A stretch of DNA of 64,000 nt from Bifidobacterium dentium JCM 1195 = DSM 20436. Lineage in GTDB: Bacteria > Actinomycetota > Actinomycetes > Actinomycetales > Bifidobacteriaceae. This document shows positions 26,165 to 36,013 of this stretch, piece after piece (positions within the stretch are counted from its first letter, which is position 1; each line of letters starts with the position of its first letter). The notes under the pieces were generated by a model, which saw only the letters and a program-made list of their open reading frames with translations, was not told the origin of the DNA and searched no databases. The stretch spans positions 806,001-870,000 of the forward strand of contig NZ_AP012326.1 in assembly GCF_001042595.1 (NCBI RefSeq). Direction: 5' to 3'. The translations under genes were made by a program, and so were the position numbers.

Positions 26165-29100
26165 TCAGGCGGTGAAATACTCCACACCGGCTGCGAACAG
26201 CGGCTGGTCCTTCTCGCCTGGCACGTTCTTGAACGTGCCGTTACTGTAGCGCTCGGAGTGGCCCATCTTGCCGAACACGCGGCCGTCCGGGCTGGTGATG
26301 CCTTCGATGGCCAGCAGTGAGCCGTTCGGGTTCACGTCGAGGTCCATACCCGGCACGCCGGCCTCGTCCACGTATTGCGTGGCGATCTGGCCATTGGCCT
26401 TGAGCTGGGCGAGCACGTCGTCGGAAGCCACGAAGCGGCCCTCGCCGTGGGAGATGGCGATGGTGTGCATGTCGCCCACCTCGGTTTTGGCGAGCCACGG
26501 GGAGAGGCTCGATGCTACGCGGGTGCGCACCAAGCGGCTCTGGTGGCGGCCGATGGTGTTGAACGTCAACGTCGGGCATTCGGCGGTCATCGGCACGATA
26601 TCGCCGTACGGCACCAATCCGAGCTTGATGAGCGCCTGGAAGCCGTTGCAGATGCCGAGCATCAGACCGTCGCGATTGTTCAACAGGTCGCGCACGGCCT
26701 CGGTCACGGCCGGGGCGCGGAAGAATGCGGTGATGAACTTGGCGGAGCCGTCCGGCTCGTCGCCACCGGAGAAGCCGCCAGGAATCATGATGATCTGGCT
26801 CTTCTTGATCTCCTCGACCAGCGCGGCGGTGGATTCGGCTACGGCAGCCGGGGTGAGATTGTTCACGATGAGCGTGCTCACGTCGGCACCGGCACGCTCA
26901 AAGGCGGCGGCGGAATCATATTCGCAGTTGTTGCCGGGGAACACCGGAATCACCACATGCGGCTTGGCGATGCCGGCGCCGGTATACAGGGTCTTCTTCG
27001 GCGCGTTGAAAGACACGGTTTCGACGGTCTTGCCCTTGTCTTCACCCTTGGAACGGTACGGGAATACGGATTCGATGCCGCCCTCCCAAGCATCCTGAAG
27101 TTCGGCCAGTTCCAGCGTCTCGCCGGCGGCTGAGAAGGAATACTCCTCGGTGGTCTTGCCGATCTCGCCAACCTCCACCAGATTGGACATGGACGGAATC
27201 TTGGCACCGTCGGCCAGCTCCACAATGAAGGAACCGTATGCCGGAGCGAACAGGTCGTCCACGGAGATGCCGTCAGCTAGCTTCACGCCAATCTGGTTGC
27301 CGACGGTCATCTTGAAGATGGCCTCGGCGGTGGCGCCGTAACCCGGTGTGGATACAGCCAACGCATCGCCGAATTCAGTGAATGATTCGATGGCGGAGAA
27401 CACTTCGAGCAGCGCATCTTTGTCCGGCATCAGACCATCAGCCTGGTAACGCGGGGCGATGCGGACCACGCGGTGGCCGGCGCCCTTGAACTCGGGGGAG
27501 GTAGCGCGCTTCATATTGCCCACCGCCACGGCGAAGGAAATCAGGGTCGGCGGAACGTCAAGCTGCTCGAAGGTGCCGGACATGGAGTCCTTGCCACCGA
27601 TCGCACCCGCACCCAGATCGATCTGGGCCATCAGGGCGCCCAGTACGGCGGCCATCGGCTTGCCCCAACGCTCCGGTTCATCGCGCAGCTTCTCGAAATA
27701 CTCCTGGAAGCTCAGGTAGGCCTTCTCGTGCTCGAAACCGGCGGCGACCAGCTTTGACAGGGATTCGACCACGGACAGGTATGCGCCCGTGAACTGGTTC
27801 TTCTCCATGATGTACGGGTTGAACCCCCAGGCCATCGCGGAGGCGGTGGTGGTTTCGCCGAACACCGGCAACTTGGCGACCATGGCCATGTTCGGAGTCA
27901 GCTGCCTCCTGCCGCCGAACGGCATGAGTACGGTGCCTGCGCCGATCGTGGAATCGAAACGTTCGCTCAAGCCCTTGTTGGAAGCCACGTTCAGGTCGGT
28001 GAGCATGGTGCGCATACGCTCGGACAGCGAGCCGGAAGCCCACGGCGTGGCGTAATCATGCTGCGTTTCGACATGCACCACCTGATGCTTCGGAGCGCCA
28101 TTGGAGGCGAGGAATTCGCGGGACAGGTCCACGATCGTGTCGCCATTCCAGACCATCGTCATACGCGGATTTTCGGTCACGGTTGCGATGACCTCGGCTT
28201 CGAGGTTCTCTTCCTTGGCGTAGCTAAGGAACTCGTCCACATCCTCCGCAGCCACATCCACGGCCATACGTTCCTGCGATTCGGAAATCGCAAGCTCGGT
28301 GCCGTCCAGACCTTCGTACTTCTTGGATACCTTGTTGAGATCCACATACAGGCCGTCAGCCAGCTCGCCGACCGCCACGGATACGCCGCCCGCGCCGAAA
28401 TCGTTGCAGCGCTTGATCAGACGGCATGCGTCGCCACGACGGAACAGACGCTGCAGCTTGCGTTCGACCGGTGCGTTGCCCTTCTGCACCTCGGCACCGT
28501 CGAGTTCCAGCGATTCGACGTTGTGGGCTTTGGAAGCGCCGGTCGCGCCACCGATGCCGTCACGTCCGGTACGTCCGCCGAGCAGGATGATCTTGTCGCC
28601 CGGAGCCGGGGTCTCACGGCGCACATGATCGGCCGGAGTCGCGGCCACGACCGCACCGACCTCCATGCGCTTGGCCACATAGCCCGGGTGGTAGATCTCG
28701 TCGACCTGGCCGGTGGCCAGACCAATCTGGTTGCCGTAGGAGGAATAGCCCGCAGCCGCCGTGGTGACGAGCTTGCGCTGGGGGAGCTTGCCCTCAAGCG
28801 TTTCGGAAACCGGAACGGTCGGATCGGCGGCGCCGGTCACGCGCATGGCCTGGTATACGTAGGAACGGCCGGACAGCGGATCGCGGATGCAGCCGCCGAT
28901 GCAGGTGGCCGCGCCACCGAACGGCTCGATTTCGGTCGGGTGATTGTGGGTCTCGTTCTTGAACAGGAACAGCCAGTCCTCATCCTGACCGTTCACATCC
29001 ACCTTCACCTTGACAGTGCAGGCGTTGATCTCCTCGGATTCGTCAAGGTTCTTCAGGATGCCGTTCTTCTTGAGCCACTTCGCACCGATCGTGCCCATAT

Positions 29101-29899
29101 CCATCAGGCACACCGGCTTGGCGTCGCGGCCCAGTTCGTGACGCATCTCAAGATACTTGTCGAATGCGGCCTTGACGGTGGCATCATCGATGGTGACCTC
29201 GTCAAGCTGCGTGCCGAATGTGGTATGTCGGCAATGATCGGACCAGTAGGTGTCGATTACCTTGATTTCGGTGATGGTCGGATCGCGTTGCTCCTCGGTG
29301 AAGTGCGCACGGCAGAACTGCAGGTCGGCCAGATCCATGGCGAGACCACGGTCGGCGATGAACCGCTCAAGCTCGGCGTCGCTCATGGTGCGGAATCCGT
29401 CGATGACCTCCACCTTGCCCGGGACCGGCACCTGGGTCCTGAGTGTGGTCTTGGTGTCCAGCGAAGCCTCACGCGCTTCGACCGGGTTGATTACGTAATG
29501 CTTGATGGCGTCGACGTCTTCGGCGGAAAGATCGCCTTCCAACGCATACACCTTGGCGGAGCGCACGGTCGGGCGCTCACCCTGCGAAATCAGCTGGATG
29601 CATTCGCTGGCGGAATCGGCACGCTGGTCGAACTGTCCAGGTAGATATTCCACTGCGAACACGGTGTCCGTGCCAAAATCCGGCAAATCGGCGGATACGT
29701 TGTCCACCTGCGGCTCGCTGAACACGGTCGGTGTGGCCTGGGCGAACAGTTCTTCGCTGATGCCTTCAACGTCGTAACGGTTGACGAGACGCACGTTCTT
29801 CAATGCCTTGATGCCGAGAATGGTCCTGAGCTCGTTGGCGAGTTGTCGTGCCTCGACGTCAAAGCCGTGCTTCTTTTCCACGTATACGCGAAAAACCAT
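26165..29899 (-). CDS. purL: Phosphoribosylformylglycinamidine synthase, single-chain form
   Basis: 1244-residue FGAM synthase of the large type, with synthetase and glutaminase fused, comparable to the E. coli enzyme of about 1295 residues. The N-terminal domain leads to the FGAM-synthetase halves (SDHCRHTTFGTQL, FLFKNETHNHPTEIEPFGGAATCIGGCIRDPLSGRSYV around residues 215-355). The C-terminal class I amidotransferase domain has GGFSGGDEPDGSA, the nucleophile cysteine in GICNGFQALIKLG and the ISHGEGRF motif. It therefore needs no separate PurS or PurQ. It follows purC by 100 bp, across a hairpin terminator. Confidence 0.96.
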   Translation of the reverse strand: MVFRVYVEKKHGFDVEARQLANELRTILGIKALKNVRLVNRYDVEGISEELFAQATPTVFSEPQVDNVSADLPDFGTDTVFAVEYLPGQFDQRADSASECIQLISQGERPTVRSAKVYALEGDLSAEDVDAIKHYVINPVEAREASLDTKTTLRTQVPVPGKVEVIDGFRTMSDAELERFIADRGLAMDLADLQFCRAHFTEEQRDPTITEIKVIDTYWSDHCRHTTFGTQLDEVTIDDATVKAAFDKYLEMRHELGRDAKPVCLMDMGTIGAKWLKKNGILKNLDESEEINACTVKVKVDVNGQDEDWLFLFKNETHNHPTEIEPFGGAATCIGGCIRDPLSGRSYVYQAMRVTGAADPTVPVSETLEGKLPQRKLVTTAAAGYSSYGNQIGLATGQVDEIYHPGYVAKRMEVGAVVAATPADHVRRETPAPGDKIILLGGRTGRDGIGGATGASKAHNVESLELDGAEVQKGNAPVERKLQRLFRRGDACRLIKRCNDFGAGGVSVAVGELADGLYVDLNKVSKKYEGLDGTELAISESQERMAVDVAAEDVDEFLSYAKEENLEAEVIATVTENPRMTMVWNGDTIVDLSREFLASNGAPKHQVVHVETQHDYATPWASGSLSERMRTMLTDLNVASNKGLSERFDSTIGAGTVLMPFGGRRQLTPNMAMVAKLPVFGETTTASAMAWGFNPYIMEKNQFTGAYLSVVESLSKLVAAGFEHEKAYLSFQEYFEKLRDEPERWGKPMAAVLGALMAQIDLGAGAIGGKDSMSGTFEQLDVPPTLISFAVAVGNMKRATSPEFKGAGHRVVRIAPRYQADGLMPDKDALLEVFSAIESFTEFGDALAVSTPGYGATAEAIFKMTVGNQIGVKLADGISVDDLFAPAYGSFIVELADGAKIPSMSNLVEVGEIGKTTEEYSFSAAGETLELAELQDAWEGGIESVFPYRSKGEDKGKTVETVSFNAPKKTLYTGAGIAKPHVVIPVFPGNNCEYDSAAAFERAGADVSTLIVNNLTPAAVAESTAALVEEIKKSQIIMIPGGFSGGDEPDGSAKFITAFFRAPAVTEAVRDLLNNRDGLMLGICNGFQALIKLGLVPYGDIVPMTAECPTLTFNTIGRHQSRLVRTRVASSLSPWLAKTEVGDMHTIAISHGEGRFVASDDVLAQLKANGQIATQYVDEAGVPGMDLDVNPNGSLLAIEGITSPDGRVFGKMGHSERYSNGTFKNVPGEKDQPLFAAGVEYFTA

Positions 29900-29956
29900 G
29901 TGTCATCTCCTTCTCACAAAAGTTTCGGGATTCCAAAGAATGATGAAAACAAATTG

Positions 29957-29990
29957 AGCCCGCATCCGGCTTGTGCTTCAGATGCGGGCT
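29957..29990 (-). terminator. Hairpin terminator between purC and purL
   Basis: AGCCCGCATC (29957-29966) pairs with GATGCGGGCT (29981-29990), loop 14 bases. On the minus strand it is followed by CAATTTGTTTTC, a T-rich tail, so it should terminate part or all of the transcript from purC before purL. Confidence 0.7.
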
Positions 29991-29999
29991 ACACACGTA

Positions 30000-30752
30000 T
30001 TATTCGGCTACTTCGATGCCTTCGGACTTGGCGAGCTCGGCCAGACGGCTCTCAATCTCCTCATATGCGGGGATGATGTCGCCCAAGTCGCGGCGGAACA
30101 GATCCTTGTCGAGATGTTCGACCTTGCCGGACTTGTCGCGCTGATCCCACAGGCGGCAGGAGTCAGGAGTGATCTCATCGGCCAGCAGCAGCGTGCCATC
30201 GGAGGTACGGCCCATTTCGATCTTGAAGTCCACGAGCTTGACGTCGATCTTGGCGAAGATCTCGATCAGGGCCTCGTTGATGCGGCGGGCGAGTGGTGCG
30301 ATTTCGGCGAGATCCTCGCGGGTGCAGGTGCCGAGAGCCACCAGATCGTCGTCGTTCACGAACGGATCGTGCAGGTCGTCGTTCTTCAGGAAGTATTCGA
30401 GCACCGGCTCCTTCAAAGCCATGCCCTCTTCAACGCCCAAGCGAGAACAGAAATGGCCGGCGGCGGTGTTGCGCAGCACGATCTCCAGCGGGAACATGGT
30501 GACCTTCCTGACCAGCTGGGAGGTGTCACCGACGCGGGCCACAAGGTGGCTTTCGATGCCGCGTTTCTTCAGAAGATCGAAGATGAGGGTGGTAATGAGA
30601 TTGTTCAACCTACCCTTGCCGGCGAAGTCTTCCTTCTTCTCGCCGTCACCTGCGGTAGCGGAGTTCTTGTATTCGACCCAAAGCACTTCCGGATCGTCAG
30701 TTGCGTACAGTTGCTTGGCCTTGCCCTCGTAGAGCTTTTCCAGCTTCTCCAT
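30000..30752 (-). CDS. purC: SAICAR synthetase
   Basis: 250-residue enzyme that joins aspartate to CAIR. It has the family start [17 protein letters not shown], the segment [25 protein letters not shown] and [14 protein letters not shown]. The ORF is open 19 codons further upstream, but the ATG at 30752 is preceded by AGGAAAGG and begins the conserved protein. Confidence 0.96.
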   Translation of the reverse strand: MEKLEKLYEGKAKQLYATDDPEVLWVEYKNSATAGDGEKKEDFAGKGRLNNLITTLIFDLLKKRGIESHLVARVGDTSQLVRKVTMFPLEIVLRNTAAGHFCSRLGVEEGMALKEPVLEYFLKNDDLHDPFVNDDDLVALGTCTREDLAEIAPLARRINEALIEIFAKIDVKLVDFKIEMGRTSDGTLLLADEITPDSCRLWDQRDKSGKVEHLDKDLFRRDLGDIIPAYEEIESRLAELAKSEGIEVAE

Positions 30753-30833
30753 TACTCGCCTTTCCTGGGGTTGGTAGGTAGATAGTTTGGTGAACTTGAC
30801 GGTTAACAAGATACCAACGGGAGGCTACAATCG

Positions 30834-30863
30834 GGGCGTTTTCGGTGCGTTCCGAAAACGCCC
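30834..30863 (-). terminator. Hairpin after purT
   Basis: GGGCGTTTTCGG (30834-30845) pairs perfectly with CCGAAAACGCCC (30852-30863), loop six bases, directly after the purT stop on the minus strand. No T-tract follows, so termination efficiency is unclear. Confidence 0.6.
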
Positions 30864-30874
30864 TCGAAGGGTGG

Positions 30875-32128
30875 TCAGGCTACGCTGACCGTAAGCGTTT
30901 CGGCTACATGTGCGGCTTTGGCCCGAGCGTCGGATTCGCTGGCTCCGATGGCCAGCGCCACCGCCATGCGACGATGGCCATGCACCTCAGGCTTGGCGAA
31001 GATGCGTAGGTCGGTTTCCGGCTCGGCCAACGCATCGGCGACGTTCGTGAATTCAGCCTCGCCGTCACCCGCCACCACGATGGCATGGCTGGCGGCGACG
31101 GATCCTGCCGGAATGGAAAGCGCCACGTGACCTTCCGTAATCGGCAGGCCGAGAACCGCGCGGGCGTGCAGGGCGAACTCGCTCAGGCGCTGCGAGGCCA
31201 TGGTCACCATGCCGGTGTCGTGCGGTCGGGGCGAAACCTCATTGAACAGTACGGAACCGTCGGTCAGCACGAACAATTCCACGCCGAACACGCCCCAACC
31301 TTGTTCTCCGGAGGCCTTCGCCTTCGCCACAAGGCCTTCCACCGCAGTTCGTGCGATACGTTGCGCCTGTTCGAGCACGTTTGTGGTAAAGGCGGCCGGT
31401 TGCCAGGATTCGCGGTAATCGCCGCTTTCCTGACGTTGCCCGATCGGAGCGCAGGTCACGATACCTGCCGAGGAGCTTACGGTCAGTACGGTCAGCTCGT
31501 AGTCGAGCGGGGCCAACGCCTCCACGATCACGCGGGACACATCTCCCTCATCATGCGCACGCCGACCCTCCTGAGCTTCCGTCCAAGCGGCGTCAATCGC
31601 ACCTGCGGAACGTACCACGGACTGTCCGTGACCGGAAGAGCTCATGATCGGCTTGACTACGCAGGGATATCCGACGACTTCGGCACCGGCGCGAAGTTCC
31701 TCGAGCGAACCGGCGAAACGGTACGGCGTGGTCGGCAGTCCCAAATCCTCATGCGCAAGTACACGCAGTCGTTCACGATCCATGCAGATCGCCGCGATTT
31801 CGGCACTCGGCACCACCTGCGCACCATGAGCGGCGGCTGCGGCCAGTTCGGCGGTGGCGATCGCTTCGACTTCCGGCACGATGATATCCGGCTTGACTTC
31901 ATCGAATAGCGCACGCAGTCGTTCGGCGTCCGCCATGTCAAGCACACGGTATTCGTGAGCGACTTGTTGGGCGGGGGCGCCGGCGTAGGAATCGGCCGCA
32001 CACACCCAGGCGCCGAGCCTCATCATTTCGAGGGCAACCTCCTTGCCCAGCTCACCGGCGCCAAGAAACAGAACGCGGGTCGGATGGTTGCCAAGCGGAG
32101 TGCCTAAGGTACGATTCTCTTCAGTCAT
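30875..32128 (-). CDS. purT: Formate-dependent GAR transformylase
   Basis: 417-residue ATP-grasp enzyme that formylates GAR using formate and ATP, replacing folate-dependent PurN. The start FLGAGELGKEVALEMMRLG, the ATP-grasp segment CVVKPIMSSSGHGQSVV (about residues 160-176) and FNEVSPRPHDTGMVT (about 298-312) identify PurT rather than PurK. I chose the ATG at 32128; the longer ORF upstream would overlap the divergent glycosyltransferase gene. Use of formate fits bifidobacterial metabolism, which makes formate from pyruvate. Confidence 0.93.
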   Translation of the reverse strand: MTEENRTLGTPLGNHPTRVLFLGAGELGKEVALEMMRLGAWVCAADSYAGAPAQQVAHEYRVLDMADAERLRALFDEVKPDIIVPEVEAIATAELAAAAAHGAQVVPSAEIAAICMDRERLRVLAHEDLGLPTTPYRFAGSLEELRAGAEVVGYPCVVKPIMSSSGHGQSVVRSAGAIDAAWTEAQEGRRAHDEGDVSRVIVEALAPLDYELTVLTVSSSAGIVTCAPIGQRQESGDYRESWQPAAFTTNVLEQAQRIARTAVEGLVAKAKASGEQGWGVFGVELFVLTDGSVLFNEVSPRPHDTGMVTMASQRLSEFALHARAVLGLPITEGHVALSIPAGSVAASHAIVVAGDGEAEFTNVADALAEPETDLRIFAKPEVHGHRRMAVALAIGASESDARAKAAHVAETLTVSVA

Positions 32129-32163
32129 GATTCTTATTGTGCCATCGGCGTAGGATGGGGCGC

Positions 32164-33330
32164 ATGCTTGAGAACGAAAAGAAGGAAGCCGACCGACCGT
32201 TGACCATCGCCATGGTGGTCGACACATCGGGCAACCGGGGCAACGGCACTTCGAATTCCGCCCTGCAATGGGCGCAGGAGCTGGAACGTCAAGGGCATCA
32301 TGTGCGTCTGGTCGGCATCGGGGCGCCTGATTTCCCGGCTCGTGTAAACCATGTGCCACTGGTGAGCTGGGTGGCGAAGCAGCAGCAGATGCAATTCGCC
32401 GAACCGAGCGATACGCTGTTCCGCGCGGCGTTCCTGGGCGTGGATGCGGTGCATATCTACACGCCGTTCCGTTTCGGACAGCATGCCTGCAAGGTGGCCA
32501 GGCAGATGGGCATCGCGGTCACTGCCGGATACCATGTGCAACCGGAGAACATCACCTACTCCGCGGGGCCCCTTAAATACGTGCCTGGCATTGACTCATT
32601 TATATATTGGCTGTTCAATATGTGGTTGTATCGCAGGATCGGCCATGTGCACGTACCTACCGAGCTTGGCGCCAGTCTGTTGCGTTCGCATGGGTATAAG
32701 GCGAAACTGCACGTGATTTCCAACGGATATGAGACTCGTTTCACGCCGAGACGGCAACGGAGGGAAGACGGGGCCGTCGCCAAGCCGTTCCGTATCGTCG
32801 CGTCGGGTCGCCTGACCCACGAGAAGAATCATGTCATGCTGATTCGTGCCATCGCGCGATGCCGTCATGCGCAGGATATCGAATTGACGATCGCCGGCAC
32901 CGGCCCGTTGAAAAAGAAGCTGCAGAGGATGGCCGACCGTCTGCTCGCCCGCCCCGCCTCCATCGGATTCCATAGGAACGCCGATATGCCGGCCCTGCTG
33001 CGTTCCGGTGACCTGCTGGTGCATCCGTCAATCGCCGATCTGGAATCGGTGAGCGTGATCGAAGGCATGGCATCCGGCCTGGTGCCGGTAATCGCTTCGT
33101 CATCGTTGAGCGCAGCCGGACAGTTCGCGTTATGCGACGAGTCGCTGTTCCCCGTTGACGATGTGGATGCGCTGGCCCGCCGCATTGACTGGTGGATCGA
33201 CCATCCGGCGGAACTCAACGAGTGGGGTTCCGTCTACGCCGAACATACCAAGGAACATTATTCGGTGGCCGCTTCCGTACGCAAGTTCGTGGCCATGGAG
33301 CGCGAAGCCATCGCGGACAACGCGAAATAG
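32164..33330 (+). CDS. GT4-family glycosyltransferase
   Basis: 388-residue retaining glycosyltransferase of the GT-B fold. The N-terminal domain begins IAMVVDTSGNRGNGTS, and the C-terminal nucleotide-sugar domain has IVASGRLTHEKNH (about residues 217-229), LTIAGTGPLKK and the acidic E-x7-E region HPSIADLESVSVIEGMASG (about 287-305). Two ATGs (32155 and 32164) are possible; 32164 is better spaced from AGGA at 32152. It is divergent from purT and convergent with the aldolase gene. The acceptor is unknown; similar proteins glycosylate diacylglycerol or cell-envelope glycans. Confidence 0.82.
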   Translation: MLENEKKEADRPLTIAMVVDTSGNRGNGTSNSALQWAQELERQGHHVRLVGIGAPDFPARVNHVPLVSWVAKQQQMQFAEPSDTLFRAAFLGVDAVHIYTPFRFGQHACKVARQMGIAVTAGYHVQPENITYSAGPLKYVPGIDSFIYWLFNMWLYRRIGHVHVPTELGASLLRSHGYKAKLHVISNGYETRFTPRRQRREDGAVAKPFRIVASGRLTHEKNHVMLIRAIARCRHAQDIELTIAGTGPLKKKLQRMADRLLARPASIGFHRNADMPALLRSGDLLVHPSIADLESVSVIEGMASGLVPVIASSSLSAAGQFALCDESLFPVDDVDALARRIDWWIDHPAELNEWGSVYAEHTKEHYSVAASVRKFVAMEREAIADNAK

Positions 33331-33366
33331 CCGCTCGTGCCGGACCGTCAGGACCGGTGGAGTGAG

Positions 33367-34392
33367 CTAGAGCAGTGCGATAAGCTCCTCGACCTGCTCA
33401 TCGGTGGTGGCCCAGCTGGTGCAGATACGCATTACGGTGTGCGTGTCGTCGGCCTTCTCCATGAAGCCCAGACGAACATGCCGCTGCAGACGTTCCGATG
33501 TCTCATTGTCAAGCGTGATGAAAATCTGATTGGTCGGTGCGTCGAAGGTCAGTACATAGCCGCGTTCCACGAGTGCTTCGCGGATACGGTCGGCTGCGAT
33601 GTTGGCACGACGTGCGATGCGGCTGTACAGATTATCGGTGAACAGCGTGTCGAACTGCAGCCCGAGCAGCCAGCCTTTGGCCAGGAGGGCACCATGCCGT
33701 TTGATGAGCGTGACGAAATGCTTCGGCACGCTGCCGTGCGTGAACACCACGGCCTCGCCGAACATCGCGCCCACCTTGGTGCCACCGATATAGAACACGT
33801 CGGCGAGCCTTGCGATGTCTTCAAGGGTCACGTCGTTGCCGGTGGCGGTCAGCGCGTAGCCGAGGCGTGCGCCGTCAATGAACAGCGGCAGTTCGTATTC
33901 GTCGCATACCTTGCGGATCGCCTTCAGCTCGGACAGCGTGTACAGCGTGCCGTATTCGGTGGCTTGCGAGATGTAGACACAGCCCGGAAACACCATATGC
34001 GTGTAGTTGCCGTCCGCGTAGAAGTTCGCACAGTACTCATCAAGCTCGTTCGCATCGATTTTGCCGTCATGATGGGGGAGCGTCAGCACCTTGTGCCCGG
34101 TGCATTCGATGGCGCCCGCCTCATGAACGTTCACATGGCCGGTATCGGCGGCCACCACGCCGGCGTACTGCGGGGTGATGGAATCGATGACGATCTGGTT
34201 GGTTTGCGTGCCGCCGACCAGAAAGAAGATCTCGGCTTCCGGGCTTGCGCATGCCTCACGGATTTTCGCCTTGGCGGATTCGCAGATTTCGTCGTTGCCG
34301 TAGCCGGGATACTGTTTCGTGGCGGTATTCCGGATGCTCTCGATGATTTCCGGTGTCGCGGCGCAGGAATAATCGTTTTCGAAAGACAGCAT
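33367..34392 (-). CDS. Threonine aldolase-like PLP enzyme
   Basis: 341-residue fold-type I PLP protein of the beta-eliminating lyase/low-specificity threonine aldolase family. It opens FENDYSCAATPEII, has PGYGNDEICESA, the ring-stacking histidine in DTGHVNVHEAGA (about residues 85-96), LFIDGARLGYAL (about 168-179) and the PLP lysine in YIGGTKVGAMFGEA (about 201-214). The ATG at 34392 has AAGGAG ahead of it. Expected role: glycine formation from threonine. Convergent with the glycosyltransferase. Confidence 0.88.
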   Translation of the reverse strand: MLSFENDYSCAATPEIIESIRNTATKQYPGYGNDEICESAKAKIREACASPEAEIFFLVGGTQTNQIVIDSITPQYAGVVAADTGHVNVHEAGAIECTGHKVLTLPHHDGKIDANELDEYCANFYADGNYTHMVFPGCVYISQATEYGTLYTLSELKAIRKVCDEYELPLFIDGARLGYALTATGNDVTLEDIARLADVFYIGGTKVGAMFGEAVVFTHGSVPKHFVTLIKRHGALLAKGWLLGLQFDTLFTDNLYSRIARRANIAADRIREALVERGYVLTFDAPTNQIFITLDNETSERLQRHVRLGFMEKADDTHTVMRICTSWATTDEQVEELIALL

Positions 34393-34442
34393 GATGCTCC
34401 TTAGCTGGTTGCCATCGGTCGTATGTCTTCGGGAATAACAAA

Positions 34443-34468
34443 AAACCTCGGAATGTCTTCCGAGGTTT
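34443..34468 (-). terminator. Rho-independent terminator of tRNA-His
   Basis: AAACCTCGGA (34443-34452) pairs with TCCGAGGTTT (34459-34468), loop six bases. On the minus strand the stem is followed by a run of five or more T. It lies directly downstream of the tRNA and 51 bp upstream of the aldolase gene. Confidence 0.9.
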
Positions 34469-34473
34469 ACCGG

Positions 34474-34547
34474 GGTGGCTAACGCGGCTCGAACGCGCGA
34501 CCTTCTGAACCACAATCAGATGCTCTACCAACTGAGCTATAGCCACC
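34474..34547 (-). tRNA. tRNA-His (anticodon GTG)
   Basis: On the minus strand the acceptor arms GTGGCTA and TAGCCAC pair perfectly, the D-arm region AGCTCAGTTGGTAGAGC and the T-loop GTTCGAGCC are canonical, and the anticodon loop TTGTGGT inside the stem CTGA/TCAG reads GTG, histidine. The extra 5' G (G-1) opposite a C discriminator, diagnostic for tRNA-His, is present. CCA is not encoded. Confidence 0.97.
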
Positions 34548-34759
34548 ATGTCGTTACTCCCCTAAGGAAGCGCAACAGGTGAATACTATACACGATTTTT
34601 CGGGGATGGATATTCCGGCGTGTTGCGTTGGAAGAAACGGCATCCGTCGTTCGGCATATGAACGCGGTGTCACATGCGCGGTACACGTTGGCATAGGTTG
34701 TATCCGCAATCCAAAAGATGATGTTGACGTATCAATGACATTGCTGAATCGAGAGAGAA

Positions 34760-35815
34760 ATGCAGAAAGTCAAAGCCTTTGGTGAGTGGCTCACCAAATG
34801 GTTCACCGCAATCGTGATCGTGTGGGCCGTATTCAATTATTTCGTTCCTCAGGCCAGCTTGTGGGGCAAGTCCTATACCGGTTACTTCCTGGGCATCGTG
34901 CTGTTCGGCATGGGCCTGACGTTGACGCTTGATGATTTCAAGCGCATCCTTACTCAGCCGTTGATGGTGATCGTCGGCACCGTGGCCCACTTCGTGATCA
35001 TGCCGCTTGTCGCCGTGCTACTGTGCTGGATCTTCCGTCTTGATGGCGCACTGGCCGTCGGTGTGATTCTGGTCGGCTGCTGCCCGTCCGGCACCTCATC
35101 CAACGTGATGAGCTACTTGAGCCGTGGCGACGTGGCCTTGGATGTGTCCATCGGCATCCTGTCCACGTTGTGCGCCCCGTTCATGATTCCGCTGCTGATG
35201 CAGTGGCTGGCCTCCCAGTACGTGACCGTACCGGTCGAATCGTTGTTCCTCAACGCCGTCAAGGTGGTGCTCTTCCCGATTGCCCTCGGTGTGATCTGCC
35301 ATGCCGTTTTCAAGGAGAAAATCGAGAAGATCACGGTGGCGCTGCCAATCGTCTCCCAGGTCGCCATCCTGCTCATCATCGGCGTGGTGGTCGCGGCCAA
35401 CGGGCCGAAGCTGTTCGTGGCCTCCTCCCTGCTGGCCATTCCGGTGGTCATGCTGCACAATCTGTGCGGTTACGCGCTGGGCTTCGGATTCTCCAAGCTG
35501 ATGTACAAGGTGTATCCGAAGGGTTTCCGCTATGCGCAGCAGAAGGCCATCACCTTCGAGGTCGGCATGCAGGATTCCGCTTTGGGTGCCACCCTGGCCC
35601 TGACCTCCTTCGCGTCCAACCCGTTGGCAGCCGTGCCGTCCACCTTCTTCAGCGTGTGGCACAACATCTCCGGCTCGGTGCTTTCCAGTTGGTGGCGGGA
35701 GCATGACGACAAGCATCGGATTCACCCCGATTCCGACAACGGCGAGAAGGGAACCGCGACCAAGGCCGATGCCGACGAAGTCGAATCAAAGGCCACTGAA
35801 TCGACGAATGCCTGA
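34760..35815 (+). CDS. Bile acid:sodium symporter (BASS) family transporter
   Basis: 351-residue integral membrane protein with about nine hydrophobic segments between residues 10 and 290. Family motifs include LGIVLFGMGLTLTLDDFKRIL (about 44-64), VGVILVGCCPSGTSSNVMSYL (about 100-120; sodium-site region) and ITFEVGMQDSALGATLA (about 257-273). The hydrophilic tail after 300 is acidic. GAGAGAG precedes the ATG. Bacterial members carry bile salts, pantoate or other organic acids; the substrate here is not determined by sequence. It is transcribed alone and ends at a clear terminator. Confidence 0.9.
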   Translation: MQKVKAFGEWLTKWFTAIVIVWAVFNYFVPQASLWGKSYTGYFLGIVLFGMGLTLTLDDFKRILTQPLMVIVGTVAHFVIMPLVAVLLCWIFRLDGALAVGVILVGCCPSGTSSNVMSYLSRGDVALDVSIGILSTLCAPFMIPLLMQWLASQYVTVPVESLFLNAVKVVLFPIALGVICHAVFKEKIEKITVALPIVSQVAILLIIGVVVAANGPKLFVASSLLAIPVVMLHNLCGYALGFGFSKLMYKVYPKGFRYAQQKAITFEVGMQDSALGATLALTSFASNPLAAVPSTFFSVWHNISGSVLSSWWREHDDKHRIHPDSDNGEKGTATKADADEVESKATESTNA

Positions 35816-35853
35816 TTCGTTCCGCTTGATCGCCTGATGGCGATATGTGTATG

Positions 35854-35888
35854 CAACCCCTGAACCGCTCAGAACGGCTCAGGGGTTG
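35854..35888 (+). terminator. Terminator after the BASS transporter
   Basis: CAACCCCTGAACCG (35854-35867) pairs with CGGCTCAGGGGTTG (35875-35888) with one wobble, loop seven bases, followed by TTCGTTTTCG. It is 38 bp after the stop codon. Confidence 0.85.
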
Positions 35889-36013
35889 TTCGTTTTCGAC
35901 GGTAATTCCGGATTGTCTGTTCGGTTTTGTCGCTTTGTGCCCGTAAGGCGTAAAGCATTGGAATTGTTGGGATTTGACAGTGTCGCTACCCGTGTTTCGC
36001 GTGCGGTTTAGGG

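Noticed and set aside
28058..29644. 528-codon plus-strand ORF opposite purL
   Set aside because: Shadow of purL codon usage with no ribosome binding site or family resemblance.
33331..33366. GC-rich repeat CCGGACCG/GGACCGG between convergent genes
   Set aside because: The units are direct rather than inverted, so no terminator stem of useful length can form.
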